Shown: positions 49,561 to 61,605, numbered from the stretch's first letter. The stretch is DNA of 64,000 nucleotides from Druceiella hillmani (GCA_039881145.1 JAYKKI010000077.1:3542501-3606500); one strand, 5' to 3'. Notes: generated from the letters alone by a model not told the origin. Numbers and translations are program-made.

Positions 49561-50706
49561 AACACGTGGGTCGTGTTGTACTACAGGAAACTCTTAATTG
49601 CTTAATTTGAACCTAATAAACAGACGTTTCGTTGGCTTCCCCCCTTCTATTCACAATTATTTCTAAGAATTTTATGTATGAAACTTTATTTTACGGTCCA
49701 TATACTTAAAGCATCGAAAAATTTCTACATATCCTTCATAATGTGTTTAAAATGTTCTATACGTGACTGCAATTAACTAGAAATCGGTTAAAAATAAAAA
49801 TAGTTCTTTTTCTAATACCGTGATATATTTTAAACTTTACGTTTTTTTTAATTTTTGGATATATTTTATTTGACGTACAAATAAACGAAATAATAAATAT
49901 TTTTATTAGTTCTTTATTTTTATGGGACAAAGATTTAAAATTTTACATACAGAAGTAATTAAATTTTACATCAAAGATAAGTTTTTGCTGCACCTCTCAG
50001 CATATCCTCGAAAAGGTAAAATGCTAACGAATATGTGACAAACGTTTAAAAACAAATCGGGAACTGTATTTTTCTAACGTATGTGAAATATATTGTAAGC
50101 TATTTCACAACCGTTTTTGATGAATGATGAAAATTACATTAATATTTAGAAAAATTAATGAAATGATGGCAATATGCGCCCTTAATATTAAAATCTTTAT
50201 TTATACCGAATATGCGCGTAACCCTCGTGGTACGAGATATACTCTTACATACTAAGCAAAGTTATATAAATACATATATACAGCCTACATTTCTCAAAAT
50301 TACCTAACCTTCTCCGTTGCAAATATGGTAGAAGTCAATTACTAATTAGTCTCTTTAATTTAAAATTTTAAGGTAACTTATCAAACAGACTTACACTGGC
50401 AAAACGATTGTTCACCTTGTCGGGTCACTCGCCTTGAAGAGATTGTCTCAATAATATACTATTTAATTAGTGTCTCTACCCCGAGCAAAATGAATGGCAC
50501 GCTTCTAATTTGTGTTCAATAACATATTATAATTTGTTTAAAACCGACTGTACAGCCTGTTGAGAGTTTCATTAATTTTAACGGAAAATCTTTTATTCTA
50601 CTAATGTACCAATATTGTGACATCAACCATCATAAAAACATTATTTTTCTATCTGCTTAATTCTTAAAAAACCCATGCCTAACTGACAGATTTAGGCAAA
50701 CAACAA
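49561..50706. other. AT-rich DNA, no supported gene
   Basis: No feature recognised. Confidence 0.5.
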
Positions 50707-50765
50707 CAAATAATTATGAAATGTATTACAAACAATACTGCAAATAATTATGAAATGTATTACAA
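50707..50765. repeat. 25-bp direct repeat, 34-bp period
   Basis: 'caaataattatgaaatgtattacaa' occurs exactly at 50707-50731 and 50741-50765. Confidence 0.97.
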
Positions 50766-52215
50766 GAAATTCAAAGAAGTACTCTAACTGCTTACCAAAT
50801 CTAAACAACTAGCAACTCCATAATTCCAACATGATACCGTTTCAGATTTTCTCATATCGTTCTCATATCGGATAGAAGCATAATCCCGTAATATTTTGCA
50901 TAGTTGCAAAATTGCAAATGGCGAATGGAATCTCAATTTCATTTAAAAACCAGACGAATTATATATAAATGAAATATTTCATTGCACGGTTTAAAATACT
51001 CCTAGCATCATCTACTAATGTACAAAGATCGCTATAATTTTGAATAATTACTATACGTCAAGGAGCTATGCACTCCTTTGTTCTTATACTAACACAATGC
51101 AAATTAATGTTTAAAAGCCTTAAATTCGCATATTTCTGATTAAGTTAATCGACTGTCATGAAGTAGAAATATAATTTTGCTTCAATATGATCCGTATAAA
51201 CTTTTTAAAAACCCTTTTCAACTTGGGATAGTAGCTTTTACGTGATACATGAACAAACGAACACACAACAAACAAAGAGACAAAAATTAAGAAAGCGACC
51301 ATAATTCATTCTATCCTTCGCTCTTCTAATTACTTTTTTGCGAACATTTTCAATGTACAATCACGCAAAATTTACAGTTTTATTATATATCCAGATATGA
51401 TTTAATACAAATGAGCAAAATTACTGCGCTTTGTTAATTCTGCAAAACCTGATATAATTTATAAGACAGTATATTGACATAAGTCAACATCTTGACGATA
51501 AAGTTTGTATCTGTTATTAATGTGATATATTTTTTTTCTGACAATTTTAATCAACTATATTAGCTATGAGTTTACGCTAAATAAAACAGCTACTAATATT
51601 AACTACCAATGTGTTATCTACTAATAGCTACTTCTGTAAAATCCAAAAATGAACCAATCTACTCTTATATTAAGATTGCCCCTTTTTACTTCGTTAAACA
51701 TATCAATAAGTCAGAAAATTTAAATGTGCCAAAGATCTATGGATGATTTCATTTTTCTGATTCTGAATAAATAATCTTTGAAATTATTTCTTCATTACTT
51801 TACTAGCAATTCTTCTAAAATTCTAATGCAACTTTTACCTACATACATTTTTCTTAATTTCGTTTTATCCCGTTAACAACCAGGAATCTCGATATTATAC
51901 TAGAAGGCTTTAATTTTGGATCGTCTCTTCCCTGGCTTCGTATTATTTAGCATTAAATTGTAGCCCATCTTCTCTTCGTGACCAAGGCATCATAATATTA
52001 TATATTAGTCATATTTATCAGAACAGTTAGTTATTTTTTGTAGTTTTCACACTCCATAAGAGTCGAATTCCACGACGCTTCACATTGGCTTGTTTTCTCA
52101 ATTCGTTATTCTCAGACACTGTCTTGAAGTTTTTCAGAAAGACCTCCTGCTTCCACGTGTTACAGAGAGATTTTGTAAAATACCTATTTAGACTTTTTAA
52201 TTTTCCAAATTACTT
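50766..52215. other. AT-rich DNA, no supported gene
   Basis: No domain or repeat recognised. A frame at 52085-52345 runs into the repeat copy below and is not credible as a gene. Confidence 0.5.
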
Positions 52216-52222
52216 TTATTTA

Positions 52223-52441
52223 TTGAATATATTTGGCCTTAATTTTGTAGAAATTCATTATTCACAATTAAATAAAGATCGAAGAAATTCATTATTCACA
52301 ATTATTAGCAAAGATTGCAAGATCTTCTCTTGCAATCTTTGCTAATAGCCCACCTGAAGATGTTCTAATACAACGAAACCTAGGTCGTGGTAAAGAACTT
52401 AAGAAGAAATAATACTACATCACGTAGTTTCATTTAATTGT
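52223..52441 (+). repeat. Structured repeat family S, copy 2 (best core)
   Basis: Shares its left part with copy 1 (ttgaatatatttggccttaattttgtagaaattcatt). The core 'ccacctgaagatgtt.taatacaacgaaacctaggtcgtgg' (52349-52390) and the right part 'taaagaact...gaaataatactacatcacgtagtttcatttaattg' match copies 3 and 4. The core contains CTGAAGA and GAAAC around a short stem, with CCAC pairing GTGG outside. Internally 'agaaattcattattcacaatta' is duplicated (52249-52270 and 52283-52304), and a hairpin (52303-52347) sits just before the core. Confidence 0.85.
52303..52347. repeat. Perfect 20-bp inverted repeat, 5-nt loop, inside repeat copy 2
   Basis: Arms 52303-52322 (tattagcaaagattgcaaga) and 52328-52347 are exact reverse complements around 'tcttc'. 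The right arm is ancestral to the repeat family (copy 3 has aatctttgttaata in the same place); the left arm is absent from copy 3. The left arm is therefore a new inverted copy. Confidence 0.96.
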
Positions 52442-53835
52442 TACTTTTATTTTATTTACAGCCATATATTTTTTATTGGACTTCATTTCATCGCGTTTTT
52501 AGAAGAAAAAATACCAAAAAATAAGCCATGATGCGTCGCTTCTGAACTTGTATTTATGTGTGAAATGAAATGTATTTATGTATGGGAACTCACGACATTA
52601 AAATATTATTTTAGGTCTAAAACTGACCTGATCTCACAATCTGTCTCCTCCTTAACGAATGGGATCACATTTAAGCATTCAACGCAAGTCTTACCATTCG
52701 GTTAAATATATGTATCAAACGTTTTTAACTTTTCTCTTAATACATCGTAATGATAAGATGATAATCCATATATAATGACAAAGTTATTAAATTAAATGTC
52801 ACTCACTTAAAACGCCATATACTCACGATATCTAAACTGCTTTAAATGTTTAAAGTTTACTTTATCCGGTTAAAATTCCGCTCTATTAACACAATGTTAC
52901 TTTTGCCACTTACCATATACCTGAAGCCTAATTCTGAATATCCTTATGTGGTGAAGATATGTCATATTTTCGTTAAAGTAACCACGCACATACAGAAAAT
53001 CGCACAATCAAAATATTCAGGATTTCCCCAACCCGTGCGAGAATGTCCTTTACGATAAAGACAGTCTATAAAATTCCCAAAACCAGAATCAAAAAGCTTT
53101 TCCACAATACTCAGTCCACCTTGAAGTTTCGTGTGAGCTCCGGTTGTATTTTCCTCTTTTCTTATTGTTATAATACATTGTGATGAGGGAACTTTGTCCT
53201 GCCACGTGAATTTTTAGAAGAATTGATAAAAATATATGAGAGGTAACGCTACGTTTAGCAAATAAAGTGTACAGCGTGTCACGATATCAATAAATACGAG
53301 GATAGAAAACAAAACTGAAGGTATTGAAACATATTCCACTAAAGACGCTGTAATGAAAAATAATAAATCAGGAGCGCGTAACAAAAATTTTAAAAAGGAG
53401 TTCATCAAGTCGAGAGCATCTGCTGATATCACATAAGAACTGAAGTTTTCGTGCTACAAATTACTAAGGTAAGCTTTTTATTGTCTAATTTTATCTTAGA
53501 ATTTACCTTTTGTTCTTTATTGTTTATTTCCTTTGTTAGTATTTAAAATTGGTTCTAGTTTTTTTTTCATTAATACCTTAAATTTCGATTGAGTTTCCTT
53601 GGTAATCCAGACACCCCTAGAACTTCCCGTTCATGAACTCGACAACTAAAAAACTGAAGTACATCCTCAAGTTTTAATTTCTTTTACGCCAATAAATAAG
53701 TTAGAGCAGAAACTTACATATAACAATAGCATAAAAAGAAACAAAACTTTTATTCACTGCGAACTCAAAATTCTTTATCTCGTTGAGTAAAATAAAATAA
53801 ACGCGGAACAAAACTAATTTAACCTATATATTTGG
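52442..53835. other. AT-rich DNA, no supported gene
   Basis: No domain recognised in the short frames at 52846-53058 or 53214-53432. Confidence 0.5.
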
Positions 53836-53884
53836 TATTGGAATATCAATCAAACCCAGTCAAGGTTTGATTGATATTCCAATA
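53836..53884. repeat. Perfect 21-bp inverted repeat, 7-nt loop
   Basis: Arms 53836-53856 and 53864-53884 (ggtttgattgatattccaata) are exact reverse complements around 'cagtcaa'. Confidence 0.96.
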
Positions 53885-54177
53885 AGGTCTGTGGTATTTG
53901 TTATCACGTTAATTACATTTTCAAAATCGATAATGAAAAAATTTCTAATTTGTTCTTCATTCATAACATTGAACGAAGACGTGCCGGTAATTTGAAATTG
54001 AAAAAAATATATATTGGAAGGCCTAGAGTCAATTAACATCGCAAAAAAAAATACGTTTGACTTGACAGAAAGGAATGTGCGGGTACCGTCGTTTAACATT
54101 GTAAAAACGTTTGTTGAAAAATAATAAAAACATTCATTTACAATATTTCTTATTTTAATTTTAAAATGGAGTGCCAA
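53860..54177 (-). CDS. Open frame of 105 codons, unidentified, doubtful
   Basis: Minus-strand frame without an ATG at its left end (it begins with TTG). It contains MLNDGTRTFLSVKSN, IDSRPSNIYFFQFQITGTSS and NEEQIRNFFIIDFENVINVI. It is one of the longest open frames in the window and has more D, E, T, S and G than typical chance frames. It ends inside a hairpin arm. No family is recognised and no confident splice sites frame it. It may be an exon relic or chance. Confidence 0.18.
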   Translation of the reverse strand: MALHFKIKIRNIVNECFYYFSTNVFTMLNDGTRTFLSVKSNVFFFAMLIDSRPSNIYFFQFQITGTSSFNVMNEEQIRNFFIIDFENVINVITNTTDLIGISIKP

Positions 54178-56045
54178 AGATAAAAAAGATTGCTTACTGT
54201 CAGTTTGAAAATTTTTGTTTTAATTTTCTGCCCTTTCATGTTAAATCAAGAATTATTTTGCTTTGTCAAGTCTAACTTCTAAGCTTTACTGATCACGAAC
54301 AAATATTACAATATTTCATCTACATCCGTAATTCAAACTCTCACAAACTTAAATCAATATGTAAGATTAATAGTAACCAACTTTAAAAATTAAGTCAACG
54401 AAAATAAACATTTTGGTTAGGCGTATATATTAATATGTTATAATGTTGTTATGAATAGATAACATTTCAAAATTCCCGGCAAATCATTATAAATCCGATT
54501 TTCGTTAATTTCTTTCATTAGTCCATGGATAAAATTAATGTATTAATAATATAAAATCATTTTCTTTAAAACCTTATGCACATTTAGAAAAATCTCTGTT
54601 AAAAAGAGTGTGTTTTAAGTTTTTAAAAAGATAGTGTCCGGGGCAAAGGGGATATAAAAACGCTCAATAAATCTCAAATATTTATTCATGGTTTAATGAA
54701 TCTAGATCCTCTTTTTGGAGTTCTGTGTATAAAGGTTTTTTTGATCCTTCAGAAGAAATTGTTAATAGTTAGGGATCAATTTATTCTTACTTTTTAACAA
54801 CGAAGCTGCAACGATTTAAATAAAGTTCATGTCTCGTAAAGGATTATTTTTTGTCATAAGTAGTATGAAAAAATACGCCCTTAGAATTCGTTTTAATTTC
54901 TGTACTGTGACACCCAAATACGTTTTCCTACTTCTTAATGTTATGGCACCTCATTCTAACAGTCTGACCGCTAATCACGAAACGTAACAAATATACGAAC
55001 ACATCAAAACTTATGAAATGAATTAGCAAATTTATTTTCCTGTTTTCTAATAATAAAAAAAATTCCGAAACATTTCTCTATCTTAATTACAAATTAACTA
55101 AAAAATTGCTTCTTAATGAATCCAAATTAAAACAAGTAATTTCTTTCAATTTTGCAAAAAAATCAATTGCTCTTACGAGGTGACAGTCATATTTTTTTAA
55201 TTCGTATTAAACATTTTCAAAAGCGTTATTTAAAAATAAAAACTTGCTTCAAGCCTGAAACTACATTAAGTAGATACTAATCCGTGGATGCTAACGCGGC
55301 TACTAAGTCGTAGATAATAATGAAACCGTGCATCTATGAGTAATATCTACTTGTGACGGTTTAATATCCGTAATTTAACATATAATCATATTATTTCTAT
55401 AATATCAATAATATATCGAAGGTGGACTCGTGCAGTTCTGCATACAATTTTGCACATAGACAGTATATGACCAAGAGCCTTAATAGGTTGTTTTGTCATC
55501 CCGGTGGATGAAATGTATTGGCATTTCTAGCTCAATTATACGGGGAATCTGATGAACATATTTGTAAATTGGTCATCTAATAGCTATTGAAATACAAACG
55601 TATAATAATAACGTAAATTCAATTCGAATTTTATTAAAAAAAATTTCCAAGATACGTAGTTTGTTGCAAATTTATATTTTTGAAATAACGATAGTAGCAG
55701 CTGAAATCTGAACAGAAACGGCACTTAAAGTAAATTTTAGACATTGCTGATGTAAAATAAGAAATGATAAAGCCCATAAAATCTTAAAAGGCGTGAAATC
55801 TTAAGTGTATCAAAAACTATCAAATTTAGAATTATTTCTGTAGTGTTCCACTAAACTTCCGGTAACGATGTTTTTCTCAGAATTTTCACTTTAGCAATTT
55901 TTCGAGTTAAGGAGGAGAACGTATTTTTTACCGACGTTTTTAACAATGTTTCCCCAGGACTGATTTATATGAAATACAAAAATAATAGTTAAGAATCCTT
56001 ACAATTGGTATTCACGTGACACAGCAAATAAAAAAACGAGTTCTT
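54178..56045. other. AT-rich DNA, no supported gene
   Basis: No feature recognised. Confidence 0.5.
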
Positions 56046-56059
56046 TATTGCCTCGTTTA

Positions 56060-56315
56060 AAATTTCTAAACGAATACTATCGAAATTTATGTAGTTCGCT
56101 ACATCAAATTGCTTCATCACTATGCCAAATTTCAAATGCATACGTGAAACGGTTTCTGGGAAAAACGGCTGTTACAGAAGTACATGTGAGTCCTTATAAT
56201 ATAAGTATTCAGGCCGTCTATCTGTCTAGACATCCGTTACAACCAGTTTTCTTAGATACTTTTTAACATAGTAATTTATATCTTCTTTATGGTACGGAAT
56301 CTTAAAAATAAATAT
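56060..56315 (+). repeat. Lepidopteran interspersed repeat (ATAAGG-TTCCG family)
   Basis: Contains 'catcactatgccaaatttcaaatgcatacgtgaaacggtttctgggaaaaacggctgttacag', 'gtctatctgtctagac' and the tail 'tttatggtacggaatcttaaaaat', in the same order as the family. The reading frame that crosses it is incidental. Confidence 0.8.
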
Positions 56316-57070
56316 ATGAAGATATATATAAACGATATTTCATTTGTTTCTTATTTAAAATCTGCCTTTAACATATTTTTGTTCTAATATATCCTTCGTG
56401 CTAATATAGATGCTTGAAGAAATAACAAAGGGGTTAAATTGAAGAAATATTTTGTTTTTATTTCAATTCTTTGGGTCAGACGATATAAAAATATATTTTC
56501 AAAAATCGACTTACGTTGCATCAGTACATTAGTCAGTTAGGCACGTCTCTGTAGTACAACAACAACAAACGTACGTAACTACTGGAAGCGTGGTAGTTAC
56601 ATAAATGTGTACCTCTACAACAATAGATGGCGGTACATGTGTTTTAAATCGCATAGTAAAGTTTTCCACAATATTTATATGTACTCAAATTATTTAAAAA
56701 CTATTAAGACATTTACGTGGATTCATTCCAACCCGAGGCACATTAGCGAAATGGACCTTTCAGAAGTAAAGTGTGAGAGTATACGGCCTGAACGTATGAA
56801 ATCGCGAGTAAAATTAGTATATAAAAAACCAATATATGAAATCATATAATCAAAATACATTTAATAAAATAGTAAAGAGAAATAAAATTCTTACATCGAA
56901 TATCATTTGAAACGACTGGTGAAAAATGAAGTTCTGAGCTGATTAGAGAATAAGACACAATGATTTTAGGGATTTATTTTGATATTTGTATCTCCGCTTG
57001 ACTACGCGTGACAAATTAGTGCATATATACAGGCAAAGATCTCACTTTTGAAGCCGAATATATCGTAAAA
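56316..57070. other. AT-rich DNA, no supported gene
   Basis: A frame at 56607-56849 has no recognisable domain. Nothing else seen. Confidence 0.45.
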
Positions 57071-57073
57071 AGC

Positions 57074-57124
57074 GCTTAAACATTTAATAAAGCCTTAATT
57101 TAAGGCTTAATTAAATGTTTAAGC
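57074..57124. repeat. 25-bp inverted repeat, 1-nt loop, one mismatch
   Basis: 57074-57098 (gcttaaacatttaataaagccttaa) pairs with 57100-57124 with a single mismatch and a one-base spacer, an almost perfect palindrome of 51 bp. Confidence 0.95.
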
Positions 57125-57310
57125 CGTTTGGAAAGCCTGTCTAATGATATCCCACTCAAAGAAGGAGAGAAAAAAATGTATTTCACATTTCACCATACGT
57201 TAATCACAACCCCTATCTGAAGCAATTATTCTGAGAATATCACACATATAGATATAAAACTGTGAAAATTGTGAGGTCGTGACAAATGGGTTGAATTGTG
57301 ATTTGGCATG
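57125..57310. repeat. Lepidopteran repeat, inner segment
   Basis: 'ctgtctaatgatatcccactcaaag...' followed by 'atatagatataaaactgtgaaaattgtgaggtcgtgacaaatggg' resembles the 'ctaatgatatcccacttgat' inner part of the same lepidopteran repeat family. Confidence 0.5.
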
Positions 57311-58569
57311 ACCATGTTTTTATATCACCGTGAAACGCTAAAAAGTACGGCCTGCCATCGATCATGACGTGATTAATCATCACCTACTTATATCACTACT
57401 GGCTTTACGAAGTAATCAACGCGAGCGAATTTGAGGATAAAAAGCTACTGGTCAAAAGATAGAATATGTTATACACATATACTTCTTTTAAGACGTCAGT
57501 GTGTGACAGATATTTCCACTATTTATTTAAACAATGTAATTTATCAATTTTAAATTTACATAACTATTATTTAGATATCACCATAACGTTTAACAGCCAG
57601 ACGCCCTTTTAAATAATTAGCCCGATGTTATTCACCACATTAAAACAACATACCATAGATGCCAAATAAATAAATTAAACCGCCGATTGATATTCTAATC
57701 TCGCTTGACATATGTATATATTACTTTTATAAATTAAATGATTACATTTGGAAAATCCAAAATTTGCATAAGTATAAAAAAAAATTTGCAAATTTGTACT
57801 CCATTCATGGCACTTAATCACGACATACTTAAAAGCCCATCGTCGGGTTTGAGTAATTAAAATACGAAAAAAAATTATTAAACGGCCTCGGGCGAGGTGG
57901 AATGCAAAAAAAATTACATCACTCCTAATGGCATATGGAGGTGCGGTCGTAATAGATGTATCGGAAAGAAAAAAAAATAATTAATAAACAACAAGCGTGT
58001 TTGTACCGTGTGTGGTCCTGGCACTTTCAAACAAAATCAAAGTCTGGGTTGAAATCTTCCATCCAAAAGTTAATAGTTTGACAGCTCCTATTTGTACTTG
58101 ATTAAATGAGAAACTCGATGAAATAGGTGTTGAGCGGCACGCAGAACCTACTTTTTTAAATAAAAAGATGTGTATAAAAATTGCCCCAAAAGAAAACTAA
58201 ACTATTTGAAGCTTCAAAAAGGAATTCATTTGAAAAACAGAAAAAACCTGTTAAATGCAAGAATTAGCACTAAAGTGATTTCGTATATATTTAGATTCAA
58301 AAAATGATTTAACATGAAAGTTTACTACCTTTTTTTCTGTTAAACTGTTTACAAATATAAACATTATTCCATAAATTCATTAGTAAATATATTGCCTAGA
58401 TTAGCTTTCACAGGCGTAAGAAAAAATGTTTTTTTGTTTTACTCATTACTTATAAACTATTTTGTATAAAATAATTTTTAATATCCATTATTCAAGTAAA
58501 TAATATATCTAAATTCGGGCATAAATCACAACTACTTAGATATTGTTGTTTTTGATATAAAGCTGATAA
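57311..58569. other. AT-rich DNA, no supported gene
   Basis: No feature recognised. Confidence 0.5.
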
Positions 58570-58573
58570 AGTT

Positions 58574-58815
58574 TCTTTAGATGCAACTCACAAAAAAGAC
58601 GCCCTGAAATAGAACTCATAAGAATATGTCTTGAAATAGAACTCATGAAGAAGAGGTCTTGATATAAAGCTAATAGAGAAATAGTCTTGAGATAAAGCTT
58701 ATAAACAGTCTTAAAATAAAGTTCATAACGAAGAAGTCTTGAGATGAGCTTATAAAGAAGATATGTTGACATAGAAGTTATAAAAAAAATCTTTAGATGA
58801 AGGACATAAATAAGT
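58574..58815. repeat. Degenerate minisatellite, about 28-bp unit, about nine copies
   Basis: Units of the form 'cttgaaataaagctcataaagaagaagt' follow one another with point differences and small length changes. The array keeps a 103-codon frame open on the minus strand with repeating SSISRHILM/SSISGRLF words; the frame is a consequence of the array, not a gene. Confidence 0.9.
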
Positions 58816-59935
58816 TTAAAATCGACTATTTCAACGGTCTCTCCCATCGTTAGCTTATGAAATGTTAACTTGCTTTTTTAAAGCTTTTAACTTGCTGCTT
58901 CAAGTGATATTCCACGCGATATACGAAATTTCTAAAAAATGGATTATTCCATTTGCTGGTCCTAATTTTTTTTATATAAATACATTTAAGTATTAACGAT
59001 ACTTCTTAAGTATTAATGGTAATTCTAAGTCAAACATCTGGTGAAACAGATGTCTATGACAGACAAACAAATGCGCGCTTAAATGATCTTGTTCATTAAA
59101 ACTTTTTTCAAGCGTTTTTACCTCTTGGCTAAAATCGTTGCCATCTATGCTTTACTGATAGTTCTATGAAAAAAATAATTAGAACTGAATTCAAATAATC
59201 CAAGATTTTTAGTCCAGATATTTACCAGCAACTTGGAACAGGTTAGACTTTAATTTTCCCTCGATCATAATATTGCCGCTGTGACTAACTTTCTTATTCA
59301 CCAATTTAGAGCTTATTTTTATAAAAGGTATTATCGGAAAACTGATGCCATGCTAACGCACAAATATAAAAGAAATGACCTTGGTAATGACCAAATCCAC
59401 AATATATGCAGTCTTTATTGTAGGTATTTATATAACTGTGAAAGAGTGGTATAGCTAGCTATACTCGACCCGAGATTCCAAATCTTGCATTTCGCTAAAC
59501 CGAAAATGATACTTGTCTAAAAATCAAATTTTGAAAAACTTGACGAATGCGAGCAACTCGGATTTAGTTGTAAAACCCGAAGTTCTCCATAAATCCTCAT
59601 GTACAATTTTACCCGAATTTAAACAAATGTACTTTAAACAAATATGGTTCAGAATTCAAAAATCGGCATATACCTTTGCTAAACATTGTAGAATCTTGGT
59701 AAGATCAAAATTTTATTAGCTTATTCTTGCTAGCAAACATACATACTATATATACACGAACAAATTGGCAGACCACAACCTATCGTCGAGTCTTCGAGCA
59801 GCAGCAATCCATTAGAAAAATTTAGTCTGTTGAAGTAATTAAGATCTAAATGCATGCCTAAACACGTGCAAACTAGGACTCCGTAATTGTCGATTTCTCT
59901 TGAAATTGTAGTATTTTAATTTAATTTTTTATAGA
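58816..59935. other. AT-rich DNA, no supported gene
   Basis: A 68-codon frame at 59513-59719 has fairly mixed composition but no motif. Nothing else recognised. Confidence 0.45.
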
Positions 59936-59939
59936 ACTT

Positions 59940-60370
59940 ATATGATTTTACACCTCAGATGGATAAACGAAACACCAATAGAATCCCTCACGAATCTGTC
60001 TGTCGCAGCGGTTTTTTCTCAGAAACTACTTGATGCAAGAATTTCAAATTTGGCATAGTAAAACAGCTTAAAATACGCACAAGGAGATTTTAGCGGAGAG
60101 GCGGGGGACTAATTAAGATTTCAAAAAAGTCATCTAATTCCACACATAGTATGGAGTATCGTTTGAAAGAATCTCAAAAATATCTTTTTAATCATATTAG
60201 GTAGTGTATCTTCAGAAAAACGTCGGAAAATATGCAAAAAAATATATCATGCTACCTTATCTCGAAGCTACTGAATTTAAAATTATAAAAAACAGTATTT
60301 TAGAAGTCTACGCAAAGGTTGTAGGAAAACTGTAACTATGATTCCTGATGTCATAGTTTTTATATTGGAT
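59940..60370 (-). repeat. Lepidopteran interspersed repeat, opposite orientation, long copy
   Basis: Contains 'aatccctcacgaatctgtctgtcgcagcggttttttctcagaaactacttgatgcaagaatttcaaatttggcatagta', then 'ggagaggcgggggactaattaagatttcaaaaaagtcatct', then 'ttctaaaagaagtctacgcaaaggttgtagg'-type sequence, the same modules as at 22.9, 42.4 and 43.1 kb joined in one copy. Confidence 0.75.
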
Positions 60371-61139
60371 GTTATTAAATATTTATTGCGATAGAAAGTC
60401 CATAATTTATTCTTAACCAATGAACTTACTTATACTCAGTTGACTTATAACAAATGAAGCAATTTAATTTTAAACGACTTACGTAATCCTCCTTTTGCTA
60501 GCCACACTCACACTTGGTAAATTTTTTCAAACCCATAGTTAAAAAATTGAAATGAGCAACAAATTGCTCATCATTTCGAATACTTCACAAACGGGGTTTA
60601 AAAATTAAAAATATGTGTTTAATTTTAGAATACCTTGCCTATGATATCTCACTCAACTTAGTGCGCCAACAAAATCTCTAATCACCAAAGTATAACAGCA
60701 AGATTAATTAAACTGTAAAAATAAGATATTTCTAAAATATGCTATTTAAACTGAGATTATTATAGAAACAAGGAGTGACCCCAAAAATGGCCCGTTTGAT
60801 AGAACAAAAGTGTTGAATTCAATTGTCCTCTGAATAATGGCTTAGGATGAGACATTGATCATAAAATCACATTTAAGATGCCCGTAAAAACCTTTCTGAG
60901 ATATGAAAGATCCAAATATTAGAATAAGCTGTATCATAACGATCAGGTGATTATTTGAGATATGCATAATACAACAGTGGTAAACATTAATGCAGGATAT
61001 GACTTCATCATAAAATGCCAGCCACAGATTTTCCATTTAAAACGCTTCTTAATTTTAAGTAGATTTAACATATGATTATGTTTGCTATTATTAAATTAGG
61101 TAGCTGATTGATGTGGCGATGACCAGGGTATTTTATTTT
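60371..61139. other. AT-rich DNA, no supported gene
   Basis: No recognisable domain. It could hold eroded upstream parts of the LINE relic that follows. Confidence 0.4.
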
Positions 61140-61605
61140 GCATATTTCTACAGCATTATGTCGTATGGTTTATGCTGTGGGCCACTGTTGCAGGTATTAA
61201 AAGTATTTTTATTCTGCAATAAAGAGCAGTTCGAGCCATATATAATATGAAATCTCGAGAATCAGTACAAGATCTATTTAAAGATGCAAATATTCTGACC
61301 TTGCCGTCGTTATACATCTATGAGAGCCTATTTTATGTTAAAAAGAATTTAAATTTGTTTGTTAATGGGTCTGATATCCATACTCGTAATACAACAAATA
61401 AAAATAAATCCATAATATTAAATTTAGACTACAAATTACTAATAAGTCTTTCCTGGGTAATGATGTTTGCATTTTTAACAGGATGCTGAGGATATAATTA
61501 GCCTTCCCATAGCGAAATTTAAAACACACATTAAACACGTGCTTATCTCAAAGGCTTATTATAGTGTCAGGGGTTATGTTGAAGATAAAATTGTGTGGAA
61601 ATCAT
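61140..61605 (+). pseudogene. Jockey/CR1-like LINE reverse-transcriptase relic, C-terminal end
   Basis: Remains follow the C-terminal third of a Jockey/CR1-type non-LTR reverse transcriptase. 'YFYSIMSYGL' (61144) matches AYFHSVMSYGLxxWG. 'W...GIKSIFILQ*RAVRAIYNM' (61178-61249) matches the RIFxLQKRAxRAIYNL segment, with a stop at 61220. It continues in frame as SRESVQDLFKDANILTLPSL, YIYESLFYVKKNLN and DIHTRNTTNKNK. A shift follows, then 'LPIAKFKTHIKHVLISKAYY' (61503) matches the final FKxxxKxxLxxKAYY region. Upstream RT motifs are absent, as in a 5'-truncated insertion. It is inactive through a stop, at least one shift and loss of the catalytic domain. It belongs to a different LINE group from the RTE-like relics. 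Confidence 0.8.

Noticed and set aside
58536..58847. 103-codon minus-strand frame with repeating peptide
   Set aside because: Explained by a degenerate 28-bp minisatellite.
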